Source of the DNA: Sphingobacterium siyangense
GTDB lineage: Bacteria > Bacteroidota > Bacteroidia > Sphingobacteriales > Sphingobacteriaceae
Assembly: GCF_007830445.1 (NCBI RefSeq)
Contig: NZ_VLKR01000006.1
Coordinates: 124,001-188,000, forward strand
DNA: 64,000 nt
Direction: 5' to 3'
Numbering within the stretch: the first letter of the stretch is position 1; each line of letters starts with the position of its first letter. The notes below the pieces were generated by a model that saw nothing but the letters and a program-made list of their open reading frames with translations, was not told the DNA's origin and searched no databases. Made by a program: the position numbers and the translations under genes. Below, piece by piece: positions 1-6,816 of this stretch.

Positions 1-561
1 GATATTGACAAGGCTGTCATCATTTTAAATTGTGAAGCCGACAACGGATATAAGGTAATTCTAGCAGAGAATACCAAATCTTTTGACGATAGCTTTTGGC
101 GGGACGAATTCCTTCAGGTGAAATTGCGCAACGATTCCAATTTCCAGACCGAGGCAACGATCAGAATTTTTAAAACTTTTGTTGACGGATTGGATGAAGT
201 CTTTGAGGTTGAAAAAATGGACAAGATCGATCTGCTCAATAAAGCACAGGCATATTTTAAAAATAATGAGACGTTTTCTCAAGAAGAATTTGAAGAATCG
301 GTCATTGGATCAGAACAAGCTATCGAGTTATTTAGAATATCCAAAGCGAATACTGAAGACCTACTGGATGCGAAGATTCCAGATGAATTCCCACTTTCCA
401 ATGCTATAATCAAAAAAAGCAAGGCAGGTTTTAAAAATATGATCAAGCTTGATAAAAATTTCCAGATCAGCGTGCATGGAAAACGTGAGCTGATCGAGAG
501 AGGCTTTGATGAGGAAAAGGGTATGAATTACTACAAGGTGTATTTTGAAAATGAATCATAG
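1..561 (+). CDS. Nucleoid-associated protein (NdpA/YejK family), C-terminal part
   Basis: The gene enters from the left edge in frame 1, so only the last 186 residues are visible and the start is outside. The visible part matches the pattern of Bacteroidota nucleoid-associated 37-kDa proteins: an early DKAVIILN segment, then DLLNKAQAYFK, then FKNMIKLDKNF and HGKRELIERG near the end, closing with YYKVYFENE. Members of this family bind DNA in the nucleoid; the exact role is poorly known. The last 11 bases overlap the next gene, whose ATG is at 551, so the two are probably translated from one message. That coupling to a GemA-like phage gene suggests a phage-carried copy, although a host origin cannot be excluded because the upstream context is missing. 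Confidence 0.72.
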   Translation, partial: DIDKAVIILNCEADNGYKVILAENTKSFDDSFWRDEFLQVKLRNDSNFQTEATIRIFKTFVDGLDEVFEVEKMDKIDLLNKAQAYFKNNETFSQEEFEESVIGSEQAIELFRISKANTEDLLDAKIPDEFPLSNAIIKKSKAGFKNMIKLDKNFQISVHGKRELIERGFDEEKGMNYYKVYFENES

Positions 562-964
562 GGATTACCGTAGGTTTTACGCCATGTGCAAGGCACTGGA
601 TAAAACAAAAGAAGAGGCCGTCTGTGAATTTACAGACGGCCGAACCGAAAGCTGCAGGGAACTTTCCGATGAGGAATTCGACCAGCTTTTTGCAAAAATT
701 GTAACACTGCAGACAGCCGTTCAAAAAATCCCGGATGACTGGGAGCCTGCTCCTGGAGATGCGATGCGAAAAAAGATGTTCAGCATAGCCCGGGAAATGT
801 ACTTCCATAAATCAAATACTGAACTGAAAACAATCATTGACGATTTTTGCATAAAGCAAAAAAAGAAGCCATTGAACAGATTGGATGTGATCGAGCTCGG
901 TCAGGTTCTTTCGATATTCGAAAAAAAAGTTAAACCGGATCATCTTAACGCATTGAAACGATGA
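551..964 (+). CDS. GemA/Gp16-like Mu early protein
   Basis: A 137-residue protein. Its C-terminal half (RKKMFSIAREM, then KPLNRLDVIELGQVLSIFEKK) follows the layout of the Mu Gp16/GemA family, in which a short helical region precedes a region predicted to bind nucleic acid. GemA of Mu modulates host gene expression and supercoiling; that role is family knowledge, not shown here. I chose the ATG at 551 rather than the in-frame TTG at 545. The gene overlaps the preceding one by 11 bases and the next by four (ATGA), indicating a tightly coupled early operon. Confidence 0.62.
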   Translation: MNHRDYRRFYAMCKALDKTKEEAVCEFTDGRTESCRELSDEEFDQLFAKIVTLQTAVQKIPDDWEPAPGDAMRKKMFSIAREMYFHKSNTELKTIIDDFCIKQKKKPLNRLDVIELGQVLSIFEKKVKPDHLNALKR

Positions 965-1551
965 AACAGGTGTATAAATTAACGTCCAAAAAGTTAGAAG
1001 GCTGTCTGTACGTCACCTTTGACCAGGGCTATTTAACAGCTATTGAAATAGCTATTAAAAGTCCTTTAAACGATGGACAGTTTAGAGGTTTAATGATCAA
1101 TATCCCATATGCTGAGGAACAGATCGCCAGCAAAAGTAACCAGATCGGACTAACCTGTGAGAAGATTGTTGAAATGGCCACAAATAGAAAAGTGGCTATG
1201 TTCTGCCTGATGTACGAAAAATGCAATAGGATCAAATACAAAGCCTCGCGACAGGATGGCGGAAAGATCTCCAGTATAAAAATTACTGAAGAGATTTTAA
1301 AGCATTACTTTGAAAGCGAAAATTTCCTGTTCAAGGGCAAACATTCGATATCCAACCTAGTGCGTTACTATAATGAACTATTGCTGGAGATATCTAAAAA
1401 AGGTACCGTGGGTTTTCCAAACAGTTGGTCAAAGGATTATGCGGACAAATTGAGTCCAGCAGATCTATCAGAATATTGGAAACACCTCCGGGGCTTAGGG
1501 CTCAAGCCGAAAAAAGATAGGCTTGGAAATACAACAGATTGGATTAAATAA
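961..1551 (+). CDS. Phage early protein of unknown function
   Basis: A 196-residue protein starting inside the stop codon of the GemA-like gene (ATGA overlap). No signal peptide or membrane segment is visible. The C-terminus is basic and polar, with a run that includes DYADKLSPADLSEYWKHLR followed by LKPKKDRLGNTTDWIK; the final segment may be a DNA-contacting tail, but that is only inference from charge. I recognise no enzyme motif. Position at the end of the early operon, before a moron and the structural genes, suggests a replication or regulatory accessory protein. Confidence 0.6.
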   Translation: MKQVYKLTSKKLEGCLYVTFDQGYLTAIEIAIKSPLNDGQFRGLMINIPYAEEQIASKSNQIGLTCEKIVEMATNRKVAMFCLMYEKCNRIKYKASRQDGGKISSIKITEEILKHYFESENFLFKGKHSISNLVRYYNELLLEISKKGTVGFPNSWSKDYADKLSPADLSEYWKHLRGLGLKPKKDRLGNTTDWIK

Positions 1552-1573
1552 CAGAAGAAAAATTTTATATTTG
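1539..1573 (+). promoter_or_regulatory. Bacteroidota-type promoter of the secreted moron
   Basis: TATATTTG at 1566-1573 is a perfect TAnnTTTG -7 element. A TTG lies at 1539-1541, giving a spacer of 24 bases, slightly longer than the usual 17-23. The start codon of the next gene is 21 bases downstream. It lies in the 42-base gap between the early operon and the secreted protein gene. Confidence 0.5.
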
Positions 1574-1593
1574 GGCTTAAATCTATTAAATCC

Positions 1594-2085
1594 ATGAAAA
1601 GAATACTATTTGCTTTATTTATACTTTTCAGTTCCTGGAGCATAGTGGTCGCCCAAACTGAACCAGATATATCAAAGTATAACTTTTTTCCAAAAGAGGA
1701 GGCCCTGGAGTTCGCCAAACAATGCGCGGCATTATCGAAAACAAAATGGGTATTCTTAAAAGATAAGGAAATAACAAACCCTGATTATTATGTGGTAACG
1801 TTTGTTAATTCCTTGGATGAGACCGAAACCATGAAATTTAATTTTATCAAAAGATACCTAAACTCCAATGAGGACCTGGAGATTAAAGGGGATCCTAGTT
1901 ATAGGTTTCAAGATGTATACGGTAAATATTTGGATTTATTTCCTATTTGGGAGCGATTTTTTAAACCAGGTGTTCCACTCGAAGCAACTATTGAAGAGCC
2001 AAAATTCCAAGTTATTAATTATGGTAATTCTAGATTTAGATTATTGAAAGATGGTAAAACTTGGTCAATAAGAAACTGGTCATAA
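1594..2085 (+). CDS. Small secreted protein, prophage moron
   Basis: A 163-residue protein with an N-terminal signal peptide: two basic residues (KR), a hydrophobic core around residues 4-18 and a small-residue cleavage site near VVAQ. There is no lipobox, so the product is probably periplasmic or secreted. The mature part is hydrophilic and rich in aromatic residues, with no domain I can name. The gene has its own promoter element 21 bases upstream and a strong terminator that begins at its stop codon, and it sits between early and structural operons. This arrangement is typical of morons expressed from the lysogen, which may alter the host surface. The function is unknown. Confidence 0.65.
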   Translation: MKRILFALFILFSSWSIVVAQTEPDISKYNFFPKEEALEFAKQCAALSKTKWVFLKDKEITNPDYYVVTFVNSLDETETMKFNFIKRYLNSNEDLEIKGDPSYRFQDVYGKYLDLFPIWERFFKPGVPLEATIEEPKFQVINYGNSRFRLLKDGKTWSIRNWS

Positions 2086-2117
2086 AAAAGCCTGAACAAT
2101 CGTTCAGGCTTTTTTTG
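2084..2117 (+). terminator. Rho-independent terminator after the secreted moron
   Basis: AGCCTGAAC (2089-2097), a four-base loop AATC, and GTTCAGGCT (2102-2110) form a perfect nine-pair stem flanked by A-run and T-run, so it could act in both directions. It directly follows the TAA at 2083-2085. Leftward transcription of the head operon ends about 290 bases away. Confidence 0.85.
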
Positions 2118-2140
2118 TCAACAAACATTTGCTATATTTG
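2115..2140 (+). promoter_or_regulatory. Probable promoter for the small gene at 2171
   Basis: TATATTTG (2133-2140) matches the TAnnTTTG element. The nearest upstream TTG is at 2115-2117 with a 15-base spacer, shorter than usual. The predicted transcript start would lie about 25 bases before the ATG at 2171. Confidence 0.42.
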
Positions 2141-2170
2141 TAGTTGTACAATATAGTTTTTATTTATAGT

Positions 2171-2404
2171 ATGAATAACCGAATCGCTGGCGCCAATATC
2201 AATAAGCTTAAACGTTATCAGAACATACTTGAGCTATACAATAAATACAAAACTCCTGATGTGGCCACAACTGTTGTGTGGCGTAAATACATTTATCCGA
2301 TCTATCCCATATCACGTACCACGCTTTATGCTGTTTTGAGCACACCTGTCAAAAGGGAACTTGAAAAGGCCGAGGCCAGTTATCAGACCAGGCTATTTGC
2401 CTAA
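2171..2404 (+). CDS. Small phage protein of unknown function
   Basis: A 77-residue basic protein from the ATG at 2171; an upstream in-frame TTG at 2144 is too close to the promoter element to be a likely start. The N-terminal third (NINKLKRYQNILELYNKY) looks helical and the rest includes a basic helix-like segment ending in KRELEKAEASYQTR. I recognise no family. Its stop codon overlaps the stop codon of the tail completion gene on the opposite strand, so it is convergent with the leftward head operon. Its own promoter element suggests expression separate from virion genes. Confidence 0.5.
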   Translation: MNNRIAGANINKLKRYQNILELYNKYKTPDVATTVVWRKYIYPIYPISRTTLYAVLSTPVKRELEKAEASYQTRLFA

Positions 2405-2853
2405 ACATTGTGTACGCCCATCGTGTACATGATCTGATATTCCTGAACCCCATCGTCACGGCGGATCCGCCGGAAAGCACTTCGCATTAATTTTCCCCCA
2501 TTTTCTACCGGGCTGGTGCCATGGATCAGCTGATGTATCTCTTCAATGAGCGGATGCAGGGATCTGACATGATCCTTTTGCCTGATCGGAGCCAGTGCGC
2601 TTGTATTGGTCAAACGTAGATTGGCCACACGCAAAGTGATTGCCAGGTCTCCTTCCTGCCTGTTCTGTGGTTTGGCGGATCTATCCATCCCGATGTTGGA
2701 AAACTGACCGCCCGTAATATCGATCAGGCAGCAGGGCCACTGCACCGGAAAATTAGGGCTGTAGTCATCCAGCTGTCCCCAATCTTCATCCACATATTTG
2801 ATATTGCTGTTTGTAGCGATAATATGCTGAATATTTGAAATAATGTCTTTCAT
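2401..2853 (-). CDS. Putative tail completion/terminator protein
   Basis: A 150-residue protein that ends the leftward head operon. Features include an N-terminal helix, a PVQWPCCLIDITGGQF strand region, and a repeated strand pattern (DLAITLRVANL), which fit the small alpha/beta fold of tail terminator proteins. In Mu and relatives a protein of this size acts next to the virion morphogenesis protein at the head-tail joining step; here its start overlaps the stop of that gene by four bases (ATGA), supporting a joint role. The family assignment rests on size, order and fold pattern rather than a diagnostic motif. Confidence 0.55.
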   Translation of the reverse strand: MKDIISNIQHIIATNSNIKYVDEDWGQLDDYSPNFPVQWPCCLIDITGGQFSNIGMDRSAKPQNRQEGDLAITLRVANLRLTNTSALAPIRQKDHVRSLHPLIEEIHQLIHGTSPVENGGKLMRSAFRRIRRDDGVQEYQIMYTMGVHNV

Positions 2854-3395
2854 CGTCTTCTTAAAATTTGCGTCATATAATTAAGGAAGTTTTCGGACTT
2901 GCTCGCCCATATTGTTTCAATTCGCCTGTTGACTTCCGGGTGGTTGCCGATGATCTGTCTTTTGGGGATCTTGATCATGTACCCTTCTTTCATCAGCGCA
3001 AGGTTTTTCCATTTTTCGGCTTCATTCGCTAACCTTATATTTCTGCGAGAGTTTATCAAAATACCCTTTTTTGTGGTCGTCATTGCTTCATTGGCCTTGT
3101 AATACATTGCCCAGAAATATTTTTTCATCTTCTGGGTGACGCGGATCTCACCGCCCTCATTGTGGATACTTGCATAGGGCAATGATGAGCTCCAGGTAAT
3201 ACGGTCGCCCATGATATCGTACTTGATGGAATTGCGCAAAGCTCCGGTACGTATCATCATGGATCCCTTGGAATTATACATCTTTACCGATGGCCAGCTA
3301 TCGGTAAAAAAGGCCTTGCGTTCAAAGTTCTGGTCAAACTCATCATTGAGGTCAATGGCCACATCTCTAATAAACTCGGTAACAAAATTTTGCAT
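2850..3395 (-). CDS. Phage virion morphogenesis protein (Mu gpG-like)
   Basis: A 181-residue protein with the hallmarks of the phage virion morphogenesis family: RTGALRNSI, then LPYASIHNEGG, and a C-terminal IPKRQIIGNHPEV block. These proteins act in head-tail completion, probably at the tail end that joins the head. It lies between MuF and the tail completion gene on the minus strand, as expected from Mu order. A small plus-strand gene is inserted between it and MuF, and its 5' region carries a rightward promoter, so transcription is bidirectional here. Confidence 0.85.
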   Translation of the reverse strand: MQNFVTEFIRDVAIDLNDEFDQNFERKAFFTDSWPSVKMYNSKGSMMIRTGALRNSIKYDIMGDRITWSSSLPYASIHNEGGEIRVTQKMKKYFWAMYYKANEAMTTTKKGILINSRRNIRLANEAEKWKNLALMKEGYMIKIPKRQIIGNHPEVNRRIETIWASKSENFLNYMTQILRRR

Positions 3396-3418
3396 CTGAT
3401 CAATATTTTATATATTTG
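3389..3418 (+). promoter_or_regulatory. Promoter for the small HTH-like gene at 3425
   Basis: TTTG (3389-3392) and TATATTTG (3411-3418) are separated by 18 bases, an excellent match to the Bacteroidota consensus. The ATG lies only six bases after the -7 element, so the transcript would be leaderless or nearly so. Confidence 0.6.
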
Positions 3419-3424
3419 TCCAAC

Positions 3425-3607
3425 ATGAAAGAAGAATTAACCTCAAAAATGCACAGTGAATTTACTGTAACATCACAGACCGATGTTCTGCATAAGGTTA
3501 TTGCGGCCGTTTCTACCATGAATAAACTTGGGTACTCTGAACAAAAAGCCGCTGAAATATATGGCATATCTGTTGATGATATCCGCTCATATCTTACTTC
3601 CCTTTAA
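3425..3607 (+). CDS. Small HTH-like phage protein, antisense to head genes
   Basis: A 60-residue acidic protein. The C-terminal half (YSEQKAAEIYGISVDDIRSYL) has the spacing of a helix-turn-helix: helix, GIS turn, second helix. This suggests a small DNA-binding regulator, but no named family is recognised. It sits on the plus strand in the gap between two minus-strand head genes and overlaps the 3' end of the MuF gene by 14 bases. A well-formed promoter precedes it and its mRNA would be leaderless. Expression in the lysogen could oppose late leftward transcription; that is inference. Confidence 0.55.
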   Translation: MKEELTSKMHSEFTVTSQTDVLHKVIAAVSTMNKLGYSEQKAAEIYGISVDDIRSYLTSL

Positions 3608-5138
3608 GATAATTCTCAAAAATAGTCCGTTGCTCCTCATCCCGAAGATCAATTTTTCCATACCAGTCCGTACCCAATAACAGTTTTTTACCATAATCGG
3701 TATTTGCCACATCGTGCATATTGAAATTACCCCCGTTTGTCTTGTAGTAGTTATAGAGTCCATCAAAATGCTCAAAGTCCTTATCAGTCAATGTGCCATT
3801 CTTGAATAAACCACTTGCGCGCTCATACAGGGTTTCAACGTCGTGGCTCTTGTAAGCACTAAAGCCATATTTTCCCCAGGTATATCCTCCGATATTGATA
3901 TTGGCATGTACCGAAATGGATTCGATACCCGCATTCTGGTACTGGGTATAAAGCGAGTTGAACAGTCTTTTTGAAATACCCGTACCCTGTAAATCCTCGT
4001 GGATCTTGAAATAATAATGCTCCACTGTTTTAAGGTCATCCTTGATAAATAGATCCCTATAGAGTGTAAACTTATTCCCGTTTGCTTCATACACCAACTG
4101 GATATGCCTGCTGCTTAGCTGGGTGATCTCCTTGTTCTTAAATGTCAGGCCATGATCATCTGCCAATGCCTGAATTTCATCGTCAAGCTCTTCAAAATTG
4201 AACCCGGCGAAATTCTTGTTAAAAAAATCTGTGGCCGGCTCATTCAGATCGATGGTAAATCCACGGCCTATAAGCCGCTCTCCAGATGCCTTGTCCAGGA
4301 TAAACGGTTTTTCATTTCTGACCTCAATCTTATCGGCATCTTTAACCTTATTGTACGGGTGCTCCGGTGGCATAAGCTTGAGGGACAGCCCGGGGTTAAA
4401 TTGGAATATAGCCATACGGTTGGTTCCATCTTTGGCGATCTGGGTGGTTGCCTCTTCGCCTTTTCTGATCGCATCCTCTTCATTGGACAACGGGTATTTA
4501 CCCTTTAATACCTCAATTGCGCGGCACCTGCACCCCCAGCCATTGGGCGGCCACCATTTCAGCCAAAACGGGCTGCTCTTTGGCAGCGTGATCCGGTTGA
4601 GTTCGGCATGCTGCTTGCGCACATGCTCATCCCCGGCGGTACGGTATTGCACCTCATTGTCTTCCCCGATACGGCTCCACTGATCGGCCGAAAGCGCACT
4701 GTTTATCGCAAACTGATATTCGGCGTCCAGGTACTGCTCATTGTACTGGATATTGAGCCGGTCAAACTGATGCTTGAGCTGTGACAGTGGTTTAATATGT
4801 CCATTTTCATCCAGCAGATAGAGCGAGGCATCGAACAGTTCGGCATGTGCCTTGATCGTGCCAAAGTGAAACGCATCGGACTGCAAAGCCCTCCTGAGCT
4901 CTTCGGAGACCACATTGTCAGCGATGGCCATGTCAAATACATTTGCCGTCTCCCTGATCAGATCCTGATAGGGTTTTGCGCTCAGATCCTCTACCTTATA
5001 ACCTCCCTGTTTGTGCAGGTATTTAAAGGCCTTTTCAGCGGCTTTTAAAACTGGTTTAAACAGGCTGTTCTGCTCTTCCTTTTTTGCCAGCCGGATCACC
5101 TTGCAGTCCGGGCACTCGCACTGGTATAAAAAGTTCAA
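3594..5138 (-). CDS. MuF head morphogenesis protein with C-terminal GNAT-like domain
   Basis: The first ~215 residues are a MuF (SPP1 gp7/Mu gp30-type) minor head protein: a Cys pair (CECPDC) near the N-terminus, and the family signature YRTAGDEHVRKQHAELN followed by FWLKWWPPNGWGCRCR. Residues ~330-445 look like a GNAT acetyltransferase: strand VEHYYFKIHE, then QGTGISKRLF (motif A, the acetyl-CoA pyrophosphate loop) and a final WGKYGF. MuF proteins enter or line the head and often carry toxins or enzymes at the C-terminus. No ATG exists near the 5' end: 5138 is a TTG, and the frame is open upstream through 5180, where a -1 frameshift site in the portal gene would feed into it. The true N-terminus may therefore be a portal fusion of about 920 residues. 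Confidence 0.82.
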   Translation of the reverse strand: MNFLYQCECPDCKVIRLAKKEEQNSLFKPVLKAAEKAFKYLHKQGGYKVEDLSAKPYQDLIRETANVFDMAIADNVVSEELRRALQSDAFHFGTIKAHAELFDASLYLLDENGHIKPLSQLKHQFDRLNIQYNEQYLDAEYQFAINSALSADQWSRIGEDNEVQYRTAGDEHVRKQHAELNRITLPKSSPFWLKWWPPNGWGCRCRAIEVLKGKYPLSNEEDAIRKGEEATTQIAKDGTNRMAIFQFNPGLSLKLMPPEHPYNKVKDADKIEVRNEKPFILDKASGERLIGRGFTIDLNEPATDFFNKNFAGFNFEELDDEIQALADDHGLTFKNKEITQLSSRHIQLVYEANGNKFTLYRDLFIKDDLKTVEHYYFKIHEDLQGTGISKRLFNSLYTQYQNAGIESISVHANINIGGYTWGKYGFSAYKSHDVETLYERASGLFKNGTLTDKDFEHFDGLYNYYKTNGGNFNMHDVANTDYGKKLLLGTDWYGKIDLRDEEQRTIFENYLKGK

Positions 5139-5149
5139 ACGGTGATGCA

Positions 5150-5186
5150 GCCCCGCAAAGTAGCTTTGGGGGCTTAGACGAAAAAA
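5150..5186 (-). promoter_or_regulatory. -1 ribosomal frameshift signal joining portal and MuF
   Basis: Read on the minus strand, the portal frame ends CGT TTT TTC GTC TAA. This contains the slippery heptamer T TTT TTC (5186-5180). After a six-base spacer (GTCTAA) a stem begins at 5173: GCCCC pairs with GGGGC and CAAAG pairs with CTTTG around a three-base loop, with one bulged C (5173-5150). A -1 slip continues in exactly the MuF frame, which is open with no stop from here on. Heptamer, spacing and stem all fit canonical -1 frameshifting, and the MuF gene lacks an ATG. Confidence 0.72.
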
Positions 5187-6355
5187 CGGTCTGCGATGTT
5201 GAGCGCTGCCAGCGGATTTGCTTCCCTTTTTCCCTCCACTTCAATACCGAATTTTTCCTTGATCCATTCGGGCTTGATTTCGTAGTAAGGCATGGCCTCC
5301 TTTGTCCTGTCCCAGAGCTCGCCCAGGTTTTCGGCCTTGTCGTAGGTGAGCGAAGCACTTTCGGGCAATATGCCGATCCGTACCAGCGCCGGGATGATGG
5401 ATGATTCCCAGTACATCTCGATCAATGACAGGTCACTTTCCACCAGGTCGCCCAGTACCTCCTGTGCGGATTCATCTTTTGACCGGTTGCCGTTGACGGT
5501 ATCCTGACCGATGATGGCACCGGATATTACCATGGACATCTCATTGTTACAGAGCTGGATCAGGTTCTGGTAAACATCGCCGTTGGTGGATACACCTTTT
5601 GCAAACTCAAACTGTTCGGTGCTATCGATGATGAACCAGGCCGCTGCACCCATGTCGCGCATCATTTTTTCGGAACGGGCGACCATAGACTTGTCATGCG
5701 TGTTGGTCTTCATTACCCGTGGCGGAATACCATAGATCTCGCAGAGCTCTGCCCAGCAGCTCTGCGCAAATTTTTTGAAAAGCACATGCGGTACACAGCT
5801 ATTGAGCAGTCCGAGGTCATCCGGTTCGCCGAACTCCAGGAACCAGGTGCCGTATTCCTTACGGTCACGGTAAAGGATGGTATTTGTGTCGTCCGTATAG
5901 TCTTTATAAAAAAGACCTTTGGACGGTACCATGTTGGTGCGTTTGATCGGCGTGACCACAAAGTTGCCATCTTTGTCAAATTCAAATTCAAAGGCCGAAT
6001 AGCCAAAGAACAGGCTGAGCAGGATCTGCTTGTTGATGTCATTGATCCATTTCTTATTCTGCAAGTCTTTGGTCATATCGCTGTCGGGCTTATCACCGAT
6101 GCTGATCGTAAAACTGGCCTTGAGGGATTTGGAGATCCGGTTGCCCAGCTGGGACAATAAAAGTGCATCGCTGCTGATCTCGTTGTACAGCAGCTGCAAG
6201 GGATAGGTCTTCGGATATTCGACATTGCGGAACATATCCAGTGAGCGGTTCCACTGCTGGATATCGATGCGTGTACGGTATACGCTCTTTGGCGCAATCG
6301 AATGGCTGATGCCGGGCGCACTATTTTTTTTGACTGAATTCTTATTTTTTGCCAT
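5174..6355 (-). CDS. Portal protein (Mu gp29 / DUF935 family)
   Basis: A 393-residue protein. The basic N-terminus (AKNKNSVKKN) and the central region (ILLSLFFGYSAFEFEF, then LLNSCVPHVLFKKFAQ, WAELCEIYGIPPRV and GAAAWFIID) match DUF935 portals. The portal forms the dodecameric ring at the head vertex through which DNA is packaged and ejected. It follows the DUF1320 gene with a three-base gap and precedes MuF. Near its 3' end it carries a T TTT TTC slippery heptamer and stem-loop, so a fraction of ribosomes may continue into MuF instead of stopping at 5174. Confidence 0.9.
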   Translation of the reverse strand: MAKNKNSVKKNSAPGISHSIAPKSVYRTRIDIQQWNRSLDMFRNVEYPKTYPLQLLYNEISSDALLLSQLGNRISKSLKASFTISIGDKPDSDMTKDLQNKKWINDINKQILLSLFFGYSAFEFEFDKDGNFVVTPIKRTNMVPSKGLFYKDYTDDTNTILYRDRKEYGTWFLEFGEPDDLGLLNSCVPHVLFKKFAQSCWAELCEIYGIPPRVMKTNTHDKSMVARSEKMMRDMGAAAWFIIDSTEQFEFAKGVSTNGDVYQNLIQLCNNEMSMVISGAIIGQDTVNGNRSKDESAQEVLGDLVESDLSLIEMYWESSIIPALVRIGILPESASLTYDKAENLGELWDRTKEAMPYYEIKPEWIKEKFGIEVEGKREANPLAALNIADRFFV

Positions 6356-6358
6356 GGC

Positions 6359-6814
6359 TTATTCGTAGTTGAATTTGGGACGTGATCCGAACGAAAAGGG
6401 CTTTAACTCGGTATCCTCCTCGCTGATCTCATTGGTGGGTAAATTTTTCAGGACGATATCGCCCCCTGCCAGTTTGGTCAGCCATGCCGTTGCCCGGTCA
6501 TAGCGTTCTTTGGCCTGCTCATAGATGATATCGACATTGCACAGATCCACGATATACCATTTGGCAATTGTGATGCACTGCTGCACGATCAGGGCGTGGC
6601 GGTCTTCACCGGTAGCGGCAAAAATGGCATCGGTATCATAGATCAGGCGGCCGTCCTGATTTTCTTTCTGGTAGATATTTGCTTCCATGTAGCTCCGCGC
6701 TTCATCCTCTGCCGCCTGCATGGCCTGCATGACGATACCCTCATCACCCTCGGTGATCTGATCCAACTGGTAGTTGTAGATGTTATTCTTGAGATCTTCC
6801 CTTTGTAAAAACAT
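6359..6814 (-). CDS. Mu gp36-like head-tail protein (DUF1320)
   Basis: A protein of 151 residues from the ATG at 6814; an in-frame TTG two codons upstream is less likely. The helical N-terminus (LQREDLKNNIYNYQLDQI), a central block (EDRHALIVQQCITIAKWY) and the YDRATAWLTKLAGGDI segment fit the DUF1320 family, a helical head-tail connector seen in Mu-like phages. It is packed between terminase and portal with gaps of two and three bases. Its likely role is adaptor or head completion at the portal. Confidence 0.78.
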   Translation of the reverse strand: MFLQREDLKNNIYNYQLDQITEGDEGIVMQAMQAAEDEARSYMEANIYQKENQDGRLIYDTDAIFAATGEDRHALIVQQCITIAKWYIVDLCNVDIIYEQAKERYDRATAWLTKLAGGDIVLKNLPTNEISEEDTELKPFSFGSRPKFNYE

Positions 6815-6816
6815 AA

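Noticed and set aside
545..553. TTG at 545 as the start of the GemA-like gene.
   Set aside because: An ATG lies two codons later at 551 and gives the same product; no reason to prefer TTG.
4152..4683. Long frames on the plus strand opposite the MuF and portal genes.
   Set aside because: They are mirror frames of well-supported minus-strand genes, with no start context, family features or coding bias of their own.
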